The translations under genes and the position numbers were made by a program. Of a stretch of DNA of 9,906 nucleotides, positions 1 through 6,264 are shown in pieces. The notes beneath the pieces are model-generated. The model worked only from the letters and a program-made list of their open reading frames with translations. It had not been told where the DNA came from and searched no databases. This DNA is from CAZKMM01 sp964553915 (lineage in GTDB: Bacteria > RBG-13-61-14 > DRUE01): contig CAZKMM010000100.1 of NCBI GenBank assembly GCA_964553915.1, forward strand, positions 1-9,906. Direction: 5' to 3'. Within the stretch, counting starts at the first letter, position 1, and the number at the start of each line of letters is the position of its first letter.

Positions 1-1252
1 TTTTAATTTCATAAGGTGCCAGTTTCAAGGCAGATTTAAAGCAAAATTTTGCCTGCTCTTTTTCCCCTTCTTTTTCCAGCTCTTTTCCCAGCTGGTAAAA
101 TAAGGCATAAGCCGGCTCAGAAAAGAGTTTTCTCAGCTCAAGACCTTTTATCAACTCCTGCTCTTTTTCCCAGAGCCAGCCAAGAGCTTTTATAAATTTC
201 CTGCTCTGCTTTCTGGTGAGACCAAAACTGTAAAAAGGGCTTATTCCATAAAAATATAAAATCAGGTTTCGCTGAAGGTTTCGGTCTAAGACAGATTTTT
301 TCCCCACCTGCCATTTATTTTCCCAGTATCTCAGCTCTCCTCCTGCTCCGGGAAGATAATCAAAAGAGAAATGGCGAGCCAGCTCCAGAGCAAATTGCCA
401 GTCCACCGCGTTTTTAAATCCCTCCACAAACCCCACCACCTTATCAAGACAGGTTCTGCGAATGACCAGAGATAAAAGGTTCATCAGGAAGAATCCTCTC
501 CAGAGTTTGGTCTCCTGCCAGCTACCTGCTCGGTGAAGCTTCTTTTTGATTATATTACCTTTAGCATCAAGCCAGACCAGATTTATATCTGAATAAACCG
601 CAGGGCAGGAAGGATGCTCATCCAGATACCTCACCAGCCGGGCAAAATGCTCCGGATAAACTATATCATCATCATCCAGAAATCCGACCAGCTCTCCCCG
701 TGCCAGGCGAAGCCCAACATTAAATGCTCCTGCAGGACCTGAATGCCGGGCATAAGCATAAACCATCCTTTTGTCCCACAGCTTTTTTAAAACCTCTTCC
801 ACTCCGCGGTCTCCGCCGTCATTGACCACCACCAGTTCCCAGTCTGAAAATTCCTGTGCCAAAACACTTTTAATTGCCTTTGCAATCAAATCGCTTCGGT
901 TATAGGTGCGCATAATGATGCTTAGCCTGGGCTTGAGCTCATCATCACCCCGGCGAAGCTCTAAAACCCGCTCCTGGGCATTTTCTCCCCGGCTCAAATC
1001 CAGGCGGGAAAGCTGGGAAAGATAAAAATGATTGATTTTTATCCTGACCTCCCCATCCTGCTCTTTTGCCCGGCGAGAAAGCTCCACTGCCCGCTCCAGC
1101 TCACCTTCCCGAGCCAGGAGCAAAGATAGGTCATTTAAAACCGCAGGCTCGCTCCCGCCTTGTGCCAGGCTCTCCAGCCGAGCCCTTGCCTGTTTCCATT
1201 TTCCGCAAAGAATCAGGCTTTTAATTTCCTCTCCCTCTGGATATGGCTTCAT
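1..1252 (-). CDS. GT2-family (GT-A) glycosyltransferase with TPR-like flanks, 3' end outside window
   Basis: An open frame of 417 codons runs from an ATG at 1252 to the window edge without a stop, so the C-terminus is missing. Residues about 110-230 form a GT-A nucleotide-sugar transferase core. SIIMRTYNR (111-119) is the opening strand and loop, VVNDGG (142-147) the second strand, and LDDDD (192-196) the DxD-type metal and sugar-nucleotide site. The N-terminal ~80 residues are helical and TPR-like (around VLNDLSLLLAREGELERAVE). The last visible stretch (about 383-414, ending FKSALKLAPYE) again reads as a TPR, so the catalytic domain seems to lie between helical repeats. Such proteins usually add sugars to surface polysaccharides or proteins at the cytoplasmic face of the membrane. 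The donor and acceptor cannot be told. The ATG overlaps the stop of the upstream GT4 gene (ATGA) and follows an AAGGGAA ribosome site, so the two are translationally coupled and probably act in the same glycan pathway. Confidence 0.88.
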   Translation of the reverse strand, partial: MKPYPEGEEIKSLILCGKWKQARARLESLAQGGSEPAVLNDLSLLLAREGELERAVELSRRAKEQDGEVRIKINHFYLSQLSRLDLSRGENAQERVLELRRGDDELKPRLSIIMRTYNRSDLIAKAIKSVLAQEFSDWELVVVNDGGDRGVEEVLKKLWDKRMVYAYARHSGPAGAFNVGLRLARGELVGFLDDDDIVYPEHFARLVRYLDEHPSCPAVYSDINLVWLDAKGNIIKKKLHRAGSWQETKLWRGFFLMNLLSLVIRRTCLDKVVGFVEGFKNAVDWQFALELARHFSFDYLPGAGGELRYWENKWQVGKKSVLDRNLQRNLILYFYGISPFYSFGLTRKQSRKFIKALGWLWEKEQELIKGLELRKLFSEPAYALFYQLGKELEKEGEKEQAKFCFKSALKLAPYEIK

Positions 1253-2337
1253 TTCCCTTTTTTCAGCTGGTCCCAGAGCCAGTTCCTGAGCTGGCAAAAC
1301 AGCCTTTTTTCATCAAACTTCTTTTCTACTTTTTTCCGGGCAGATTCTCCTAAAGCCCGGGCAAGCTCCGGGTTTTTAATTATAGCCTCAATCTTTTCTG
1401 CCAGCAGGTTCACTTCTCCGGGAGGATAAAGCAGACCCTCCCTGCCTGATTCTATCAACTCCCTTACACCAGGAATATCCGCGACAACAATCGGTTTTGC
1501 CATAGCCATTGCTTCTAAAACCGAGTTGGGCATCCCCTCCTGCTCGGAGCAGAAAACAAAAATATCTATCCCGGCTAAAAATTCCTGAACCCGGCTAAGA
1601 AAACCTAAAAAATGCACCTGAGAGGAAATGCCTATTTTTTCCGCCAGAGATTTTAGCTCCGGCTCCAGCTTTCCTTCTCCTGCCAGAGCAATCCGGAGTT
1701 TAAAGCCTCGTTCTAAAAGAAGCTTCCCTGCCCGGATTAAATCCTCCTGCCTTTTCTGCCTGACCAGCCTTCCACTCATCCCCAGAACCAGCTCATCATT
1801 TTCCGCCCCGATTTTCTGGCGAAGATTAGAAGAATGAGCCGGGGAAAACTCCTCCAGATTTATTCCATTGGGAAAATAAACCAGCTTTTCCTCCTCCATT
1901 CCCAGCCGGGTTTTAAAAAGGAGCTTTATTTCATCTGTAATATAGATTACATAATCTACGAGCCGGTAATAGAGCCGGTCCCTAAAACTGCCTTTAAGAT
2001 AGCTCCAGCCCTTTCGCTGGATAATCAACGGGACTCGGGCGAGCCTGCCTGCTGGAGCCCCGAGCCGAAGCTCCCGCTGGTCATTGAGCAAAACCACCTC
2101 AGGAGAAAATCTTTTAAGCCCAAGATAAAGATGGAAGATACTCGCCAGGTCCAGGTCAAAGCGCATAGGAATTTCGCTGAGCTCAAAGCCTTCTTTTTTC
2201 ACCAGCTCAGAGAATTTCCCGGGACGGAGGAAAAACCTGACTTCCTCTCCCTGAGAAGCAAGCCAGCGGGCAAAGCGAATCTGCCAGAGTTCTGCCCCGC
2301 CGATATACCTACAGGAATTCAAAAAGGCAATTTTCAT
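1249..2337 (-). CDS. GT4-family (GT-B) glycosyltransferase
   Basis: This 362-residue protein has a typical length for a GT4 retaining glycosyltransferase of the GT-B fold. The N-terminal domain opens with MKIAFLNSCRYIGGAE, whose GGAE (13-16) is the usual glycine-rich acceptor-side loop. The linker contains FPNGIN (155-160), and the C-terminal domain starts at LVLGMSGRLVRQK (183-195). The EX7E donor-binding motif is seen as E267 to E275 within EGMPNSVLEAM, followed by KPIVVADIPGVRELI. There is no signal peptide, so the enzyme is cytosolic or peripherally membrane-bound. Its job is probably to transfer a hexose from a nucleotide sugar during capsule, O-antigen or glycolipid synthesis, but the exact sugars cannot be read from sequence. 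The ATG overlaps the upstream yacG-like stop by one base (TAATG). No good Shine-Dalgarno is visible, so initiation probably depends on ribosomes ending the upstream gene. It overlaps the next gene by ATGA. Confidence 0.93.
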   Translation of the reverse strand: MKIAFLNSCRYIGGAELWQIRFARWLASQGEEVRFFLRPGKFSELVKKEGFELSEIPMRFDLDLASIFHLYLGLKRFSPEVVLLNDQRELRLGAPAGRLARVPLIIQRKGWSYLKGSFRDRLYYRLVDYVIYITDEIKLLFKTRLGMEEEKLVYFPNGINLEEFSPAHSSNLRQKIGAENDELVLGMSGRLVRQKRQEDLIRAGKLLLERGFKLRIALAGEGKLEPELKSLAEKIGISSQVHFLGFLSRVQEFLAGIDIFVFCSEQEGMPNSVLEAMAMAKPIVVADIPGVRELIESGREGLLYPPGEVNLLAEKIEAIIKNPELARALGESARKKVEKKFDEKRLFCQLRNWLWDQLKKGK

Positions 2338-2525
2338 TATTTTGAATTTTTCTCTTGGGGTTTTTCCGGCTCAGAGGGAAGAGAGGAATCCTCGCTGGGA
2401 ATCCGATATTCCTCCTCCAGCCACCTGCCCAGGTCAATCAGTCTGCACCGCTCCGAGCAGAACGGTCTGAAGGGATTTCCCTCCCACTCCACCACTTTCC
2501 CGCACTGCGGACACCGAATTTTCAT
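2337..2525 (-). CDS. yacG: YacG-type zinc-binding protein (DNA gyrase inhibitor family)
   Basis: A 62-residue protein from the ATG at 2525. It carries MKIRCPQCGK followed by FRPFCSERCRLIDLGRW, a C-x2-C-x15-C-x3-C zinc site with the SxRC-x2-IDLG-x-W signature of YacG. In E. coli, YacG binds the GyrB subunit and blocks gyrase from binding DNA. The acidic, Pro/Ser-rich tail (EYRIPSEDSSLPSEPEKPQEK) is also usual for the family. The frame stays open upstream to a TTG at 2552 and an ATG at 2543, but family members begin just before the first CxxC, so 2525 is preferred. None of these starts has a recognisable Shine-Dalgarno. YacG is often found beside coaE. Here it instead lies directly upstream of two glycosyltransferase genes, overlapping the first by one base, which suggests position only and no functional link. 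The family assignment is strong, but gyrase inhibition has not been shown for most distant homologues. Confidence 0.85.
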   Translation of the reverse strand: MKIRCPQCGKVVEWEGNPFRPFCSERCRLIDLGRWLEEEYRIPSEDSSLPSEPEKPQEKNSK

Positions 2526-2592
2526 TATAAATAAATTTAGCATAAAAAGCAATCGGATAAAATTATTTACTTAACTCTTGAAATTACCCGTT

Positions 2593-3600
2593 CTATTCAA
2601 CCTGTGGTGGTTCTTGGGCAGTTGCACCCGGGCTTTGTTCAGGTAGAGGAGCGGTTTCCGGGAAGATAGTTTCTCCCTGGCTCGGTGTTTCGCTGGGCGA
2701 GATGCCTTCCTCAGGAGCGGGGCTTTCTTGTTCTTGTGGGGGCTCTTGCGGGCTCTCTCCCGGCTCAGTTGAAGGCTTGATTTCTTTTGGGCTTATGCCT
2801 TCTTGGGGGCTGGGTTTTTCCATTTCTGTCGGGGGTTTTTCCTCTTTGATTTCTGGCTCTTTTTCTGGCTTTTGCTCGGGCAGAGAAACCGGCTTGCCAA
2901 AGACCATCTCTTCCAGTTCGGTTTTATCCCGGCTCAGGCTTGGCTCCAGCTGTTTTTTAATCAGCTCAAGCAGGTTCAGGCAGTAATTTCTCTGGCTTTT
3001 AGCCTGGGTGATGCTTTTACGGTAAGTTCCCAGAGAAGTTTTTTCTCCGGTATTTTGATAGTTCCAGAGAGCATTAACTGCCCGGAGATATTGCTCCAGG
3101 CAATTTTTCATTGCGGTATGGCAGGGACCAATCCCGGGCGGGGCAGAAAAGCGAGCCAGGTTTTTCTTTTCCTCTTCCAGCTTGGCTCTCAGCTCCTGCC
3201 ATTCCTGGACCGTGATTTTCTTTCGCTCCAGGCTCAGCTCCTGAGCCAGGCGGTCAAGCAAGCGGTTAAAGGAACTTAAATTTTTCTCATATTCTAAAAT
3301 TTCCAGATATTTTTTATCTGCCGGCTTGAGGATTTTTTCTTTTTGCTTTTGAGGGCTGGTAGCTGGCAGCTGAGAGATTTTTTTCGGCTCCGCGGTGCTG
3401 GAAGCAGGAGATTTTTTTCCTGTGAAATGAACCAGCACCAGTGCCAGAGAGACGACCAAAAGAATTCCAAGCACCGAAAAGGGATGAAAAAGCCAGTAGA
3501 TAAAATTTTTTTTCTCCTGCTCTGGAATTCTGGCACCACATTCCGGGCAGAGCTTTTGCTCCGGCTCCAGCTCCGCTCCGCAGTTAGGGCATCTTGCCAT
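2593..3600 (-). CDS. Zinc-ribbon, single-TM protein with helical region and Pro/Glu-rich tail, function unknown
   Basis: From the ATG at 3600 the protein is 335 residues. Residues 4-21 are a zinc ribbon (CPNCG, then CPECG after ten residues). One transmembrane segment follows at about 37-59 (FHPFSVLGILLVVSLALVLVHF). After a Lys/Ser/Pro linker, residues ~95-220 are charged and probably helical, with Cys at 160, 167 and 207. From ~238 to the end the chain is low-complexity, rich in Pro, Glu, Ser and Gln, with two copies of an EGISP motif (268-272 and 298-302). I do not recognise the family. The architecture resembles zinc-ribbon membrane proteins of unknown role whose long C-terminal part lies outside the membrane. 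A frame extension to a TTG at 3636 exists, but the CPNC motif fits a start at 3600. The gene is first in the minus-strand block, 67 bp upstream of the YacG gene, and may share its transcript. Confidence 0.82.
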   Translation of the reverse strand: MARCPNCGAELEPEQKLCPECGARIPEQEKKNFIYWLFHPFSVLGILLVVSLALVLVHFTGKKSPASSTAEPKKISQLPATSPQKQKEKILKPADKKYLEILEYEKNLSSFNRLLDRLAQELSLERKKITVQEWQELRAKLEEEKKNLARFSAPPGIGPCHTAMKNCLEQYLRAVNALWNYQNTGEKTSLGTYRKSITQAKSQRNYCLNLLELIKKQLEPSLSRDKTELEEMVFGKPVSLPEQKPEKEPEIKEEKPPTEMEKPSPQEGISPKEIKPSTEPGESPQEPPQEQESPAPEEGISPSETPSQGETIFPETAPLPEQSPGATAQEPPQVE

Positions 3601-3607
3601 TTTTTTT

Positions 3608-3636
3608 ATCTTACCCAAGTCCGAGCCGGGAATCAA
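3608..3636 (-). promoter_or_regulatory. Candidate promoter of the zinc-ribbon gene, leaderless arrangement
   Basis: On the minus strand, TTGATT (3636-3631) is followed after exactly 17 bases by TAAGAT (3613-3608), matching the sigma-70 consensus at four of six positions in each box. Only seven bases, all A, lie between the -10 box and the ATG at 3600. Transcription would therefore start at or within a base or two of the start codon. This is inferred by eye; the -10 match is moderate. Confidence 0.4.
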
Positions 3637-3687
3637 ATCCTTTCTGGAAGAAATAATTTTTGAGCAGATGGTTTTTAGAAAAAAATC

Positions 3688-3716
3688 TTGACTTTACTTA
3701 AAATTTGATTTAATTT
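3688..3716 (+). promoter_or_regulatory. Candidate promoter of the ferredoxin gene
   Basis: TTGACT at 3688-3693 (five of six to TTGACA) follows an A-run and lies in A/T-rich DNA. The -10 box is less clear: TAATTT (3711-3716) sits at 17-base spacing, while TTTAAT (3709-3714) matches better but at 15-base spacing. Either would start transcription around 3720-3724, leaving a leader of about 20-25 bases before the ATG at 3745, enough for the strong ribosome site. Confidence 0.45.
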
Positions 3717-3730
3717 TATTTGATTATTTT

Positions 3731-3737
3731 AGGGAGG
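3731..3737 (+). promoter_or_regulatory. Strong Shine-Dalgarno (AGGGAGG) of the ferredoxin gene
   Basis: AGGGAGG ends seven bases before the ATG at 3745. It is the strongest ribosome-binding site at a first-in-transcript gene in the window. It contrasts with the two minus-strand lead genes, alr and the zinc-ribbon gene, which show no proper site. This fits high-level ferredoxin synthesis. Confidence 0.8.
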
Positions 3738-3744
3738 TTAAGCG

Positions 3745-3933
3745 ATGAAAGTAAGTATTGATGCAGAACTTTGTACCGGTTGTGAGCTTTGCGTGGATAC
3801 CTGTCCGGAGATTTTTGAAATGGGCGATGATACTGCCACGGTTAAGGTAGATACCGTGCCCGAGGACCAGGAAGACTGCGTTCGGGAAGCAGCAGAGAAC
3901 TGCCCGGTGGAAGCCATCCTGATTGAAGAATAG
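3745..3933 (+). CDS. Single-cluster [4Fe-4S] ferredoxin
   Basis: A 62-residue soluble electron carrier. Cluster ligands are C10, C13 and C16 (CTGCELC) plus C53 in the C-terminal ENCPVEAI. C20 and C45 are the extra pair which, in the Thermotoga maritima type of monocluster ferredoxin, forms a disulfide. The second CxxCxxC motif of the clostridial two-cluster type is absent, and the acidic composition (EIFEMGDD, PEDQED) is usual for docking to partner oxidoreductases. It probably carries low-potential electrons for anaerobic metabolism. No oxidoreductase gene lies next to it, so the partner is unknown. The gene seems to be its own transcript, divergent from the zinc-ribbon gene. It ends only 3 bp from the convergent alr stop. 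Confidence 0.95.
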   Translation: MKVSIDAELCTGCELCVDTCPEIFEMGDDTATVKVDTVPEDQEDCVREAAENCPVEAILIEE

Positions 3934-3936
3934 AAT

Positions 3937-5076
3937 TTAAGGCTCACTATCTATATCTATAAACTGCTTTTTGGCTCTTCTGCCCACCCGGACCAGCAGC
4001 TCATAGGAGATGGTGCCGGCAGAGTCAGCCAGTTTTTCAACTCTCAGCTCCGCCTGATTTTCTCTGCCGTAGAGCAAAACCTCATCTCCCGGCTTTGCCT
4101 GCGGGCAGGCGGAAAGGTCTAAGATAATCAGGTCCATTGTCACGACTCCGAGCAGAGGAGCGGGCTTGCCATTAACCAGGAATTCAAAACCGGGGAGAAT
4201 GGAACGAGGCAGACCATCCGCATATCCCACCGGCACCACCGCCACCCGGGTGGTTTTTTTCAGGGTGGTTTTTCCGCGGTAAGAGATTTTTGAGCCAGCA
4301 GGAAGAGTTTTAATTAAAGCAACTTCGCTTACCAGGCTCATTACTGGCTCTGGCATAATCGGAGAAGTTTCCGGATAAAAGGGATTGGCACCATAAAGAA
4401 AAATTCCCGGACGGGCAGAATTAAAACGAGCCCGGGGGTAGCGAATCAGTCCGGCGCTTCCTGCCAGGTGAAAATATTTTAACCCGGAAATTTTTTTCTT
4501 CACCGCTTCTGCCAGCAAAGAGAAATCCTGAATTTGCTTTTGGGAGTATTCTTCTGCTTCTTGGGAAGAGGAATCTGCCTGGGAAAGATGGCTCAACACT
4601 CCTTCCAGCTCCAAGCCCTTCATCTCCGCCAGCTCCTCCACCACCTTCCCGATTTCTTCCGGTAGAAATCCCAGCCTGCCCATACCAGTATCCAGCTTAA
4701 TATGAACCCTTGCCTTTCTCCCCTGACGGAGCGCCTCCTGGTTTAATCTTCGGGCAGTTTCTAAATCACTCAGGCAGGGAATTAAACCGAACCGCACCAC
4801 CGCTGGTTCCTCTTCAGGAAAAACTCCGCTTAACAGGATAAATTCCGCATCTATTCCCTGTTCAATCAGCTCCAGCGCCTCTTCTAAAGAGGCAACACAG
4901 AATCTTTTTACTCCCAGCTCCTTTAAAGCCCGGGCGCACTGGAAGGCACCGTGCCCATAAGCATTTGCTTTGATTACCGGAAAAAGTTCCACTCCCTCGC
5001 CAACCAGCTCTTTCAGGTGCTGGTAATTTTTTTTCAATCGTTCCAGATGAATCAATGCTTTTAATGGACGGGTCAT
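3937..5076 (-). CDS. alr: Alanine racemase (PLP-dependent)
   Basis: A full-length, 379-residue fold-type-III racemase, which interconverts L- and D-alanine and supplies D-Ala for peptidoglycan. The PLP lysine is K36 in FPVIKANAYGHGA. The substrate and carboxylate segment is VHIKLDTGMGRLGF (124-137), where K127 lies near the site of the carbamylated lysine of other racemases. The second catalytic base is Y266 in KISYRGKT. The C-terminal beta domain shows VPVGYADGLPR (281-291) and GVVTMD (310-315). The ATG at 5076 starts where the family usually does. No useful Shine-Dalgarno precedes it, and the -10 box lies only six bases upstream, pointing to a leaderless message. The gene stands alone on its strand, divergent from gcvT and convergent with the ferredoxin gene. 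The 3-bp gap to that gene leaves no space for a terminator, so alr transcripts may run antisense into the ferredoxin gene. Confidence 0.96.
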   Translation of the reverse strand: MTRPLKALIHLERLKKNYQHLKELVGEGVELFPVIKANAYGHGAFQCARALKELGVKRFCVASLEEALELIEQGIDAEFILLSGVFPEEEPAVVRFGLIPCLSDLETARRLNQEALRQGRKARVHIKLDTGMGRLGFLPEEIGKVVEELAEMKGLELEGVLSHLSQADSSSQEAEEYSQKQIQDFSLLAEAVKKKISGLKYFHLAGSAGLIRYPRARFNSARPGIFLYGANPFYPETSPIMPEPVMSLVSEVALIKTLPAGSKISYRGKTTLKKTTRVAVVPVGYADGLPRSILPGFEFLVNGKPAPLLGVVTMDLIILDLSACPQAKPGDEVLLYGRENQAELRVEKLADSAGTISYELLVRVGRRAKKQFIDIDSEP

Positions 5077-5082
5077 CCTGAT

Positions 5083-5111
5083 ATTATCCGCAACCCGGTC
5101 CGATTTATCAA
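5083..5111 (-). promoter_or_regulatory. Candidate alr promoter, leaderless arrangement
   Basis: On the minus strand TTGATA (5111-5106; five of six) is followed after exactly 17 bases by GATAAT (5088-5083; five of six). Six bases (ATCAGG) separate the -10 box from the ATG at 5076, so the usual start point falls on the A of the start codon. The -35 box overlaps the dyad at 5102-5114. Confidence 0.55.
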
Positions 5112-5114
5112 ATC
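5102..5114. promoter_or_regulatory. Small dyad GATTT-ATC-AAATC between divergent promoters
   Basis: A perfect 5-bp inverted repeat with a 3-bp spacer overlaps the alr -35 box. It ends five bases before the gcvT -35 box. Its place suggests an operator able to affect both promoters. The arms are short and A/T-rich, so chance is quite possible. Confidence 0.25.
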
Positions 5115-5119
5115 CGCTT

Positions 5120-5148
5120 TTGTAAGTGAGGGTAAAATTATTTATAAT
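5120..5148 (+). promoter_or_regulatory. Candidate promoter of the gcvT operon
   Basis: TTGTAA (5120-5125; four of six) is followed after 17 bases by a perfect TATAAT (5143-5148). Transcription would begin near 5155, giving a leader of only 12-18 bases before gcvT. That is far too short for a glycine riboswitch. It lies back to back with the alr promoter, the two -35 boxes being 8 bp apart. Confidence 0.55.
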
Positions 5149-5172
5149 GAAAAAGAAGTTCGGTGGATGAAA

Positions 5173-6261
5173 ATGGCAGGTTTGCGTCGCAGTCCGATTT
5201 TTTCTTTATATGGCTCTGCTCGGCTGATAGATTTTGCTGGCTGGGAGATGCCGGTATATTTTTCAAGCATCAAACAGGAGCACCTCGCGGTTCGGGAAAA
5301 AGCTGGACTGTTTGATACCAGCCATATGGGAGAAATTCTGGTCAGGGGAAAGGATGCCCTGAGCTTTGCCCAGCGGGTTTTTTCCAATGACCTTGCCCGA
5401 ATCTCCTCCGGAAAGGCTCAATACGGAGCTTTTTTGAACTATGAAGCCGGGATTATTGATGATGTGATTGCTTATCTGCTGGAAGAAAATGAGGTTTTTT
5501 TCTGCGTAAATGCGGTAAATACCGAGAAGGATTACAAATGGCTGGTGCAGAACCTGGCAGGAGATGATGCCCAGATTCTTAATCTCTCTGAGCAATATGC
5601 CCAGCTTGCCCTTCAGGGTCCGGTTTCTGCTCAGGTTCTTTCCCGGCTTAATCCTGAGCCAGCGGAAAAACTTGCCGGGTTTGAATTCTGCTCCTGCATA
5701 CTTCTTGGAGAAGAGGCAATGGTAAGCAGAACCGGTTATACCGGGGAAGATGGGTTTGAGATATTTTATCCTGCGGAAAAAGCTCCCCAGCTCTGGCAGG
5801 CTCTTCTGGAAAAAGGAGCGGATTTGGGGCTGATTCCCTGCGGGCTGGGTGCCCGTGATACCCTCCGGCTGGAAATGGGATATCCCCTCTGGGGCAGGGA
5901 TATAAACGAAGATACCACACCCCTGGAAGCGGGCTTGGATTGGATTGTGGGCTGGCAGAAGCCGAATTTTATTGGAAAGGATTTTTTGGAAAGACAGAAA
6001 AACCTGGGAGTAGCCAAAAAACGGGTGGGGATAATGATGACCGAGCCGGGTATTGCCCGGACCGGGTATCCCATCAAGAAGAACTCTCAGCCAGTTGGAA
6101 AAATCACCAGCGGAACCAAAACCCCCTGTCTGGAGCAGGCAATTGCTATGGGCTATGTTGCGGTGGAATATTCTCAGCCGGGCACCGAGCTTTTGGTGGA
6201 AATTAGGGGAAAGGATAAAAAAGCCCGGGTGGTAGTAATGCCTTTTTATCAAAAGAGCTGA
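5173..6261 (+). CDS. gcvT: Glycine cleavage system T-protein (aminomethyltransferase)
   Basis: A 362-residue T-protein, the usual length. It moves the aminomethyl group from lipoyl H-protein to tetrahydrofolate, releasing ammonia and 5,10-methylene-THF. Family motifs, in order, are DFAGWEMPV, FDTSHMGE, IIDD (containing the conserved catalytic Asp), LALQGP, SRTGYTGEDGFEI, GLGARDTLRLEMGYPLWG, TPLEAGLDW and FIGKDFL. Motif drift is small; the stretch before IIDD reads EAG where GG is more usual. Two in-frame ATGs lie at 5167 and 5173. GGTGG at 5162-5166 abuts the first but is six bases from the second, and MAGLRRSPIF resembles family N-termini, so 5173 is chosen; starting at 5167 adds two residues. 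It is the first gene of the operon, three bases upstream of gcvPA. The usual neighbour gcvH is not between them. Confidence 0.95.
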   Translation: MAGLRRSPIFSLYGSARLIDFAGWEMPVYFSSIKQEHLAVREKAGLFDTSHMGEILVRGKDALSFAQRVFSNDLARISSGKAQYGAFLNYEAGIIDDVIAYLLEENEVFFCVNAVNTEKDYKWLVQNLAGDDAQILNLSEQYAQLALQGPVSAQVLSRLNPEPAEKLAGFEFCSCILLGEEAMVSRTGYTGEDGFEIFYPAEKAPQLWQALLEKGADLGLIPCGLGARDTLRLEMGYPLWGRDINEDTTPLEAGLDWIVGWQKPNFIGKDFLERQKNLGVAKKRVGIMMTEPGIARTGYPIKKNSQPVGKITSGTKTPCLEQAIAMGYVAVEYSQPGTELLVEIRGKDKKARVVVMPFYQKS

Positions 6262-6264
6262 AAA

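Noticed and set aside
2524..2529. TATAAT on the minus strand at the yacG start
   Set aside because: It overlaps the ATG at 2525, so any transcript from it would start inside the gene, and no matching -35 box was found.
1834..2574. 246-codon plus-strand frame opposite the GT4 and yacG genes
   Set aside because: It is a mirror of two recognisable minus-strand genes, with no domain signature of its own and no ribosome site.
5147..5170. Seven-codon ORF (MKKKFGG) just upstream of gcvT, overlapping an ATG by ATGA; possible leader peptide
   Set aside because: Its ATG overlaps the TATAAT -10 box, so it would lie upstream of the transcript start and not be transcribed.
5077..5172. Glycine riboswitch before gcvT
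   Set aside because: Only 96 bp separate alr and gcvT, most of it used by two promoters, and the conserved tandem-aptamer structure is not visible.
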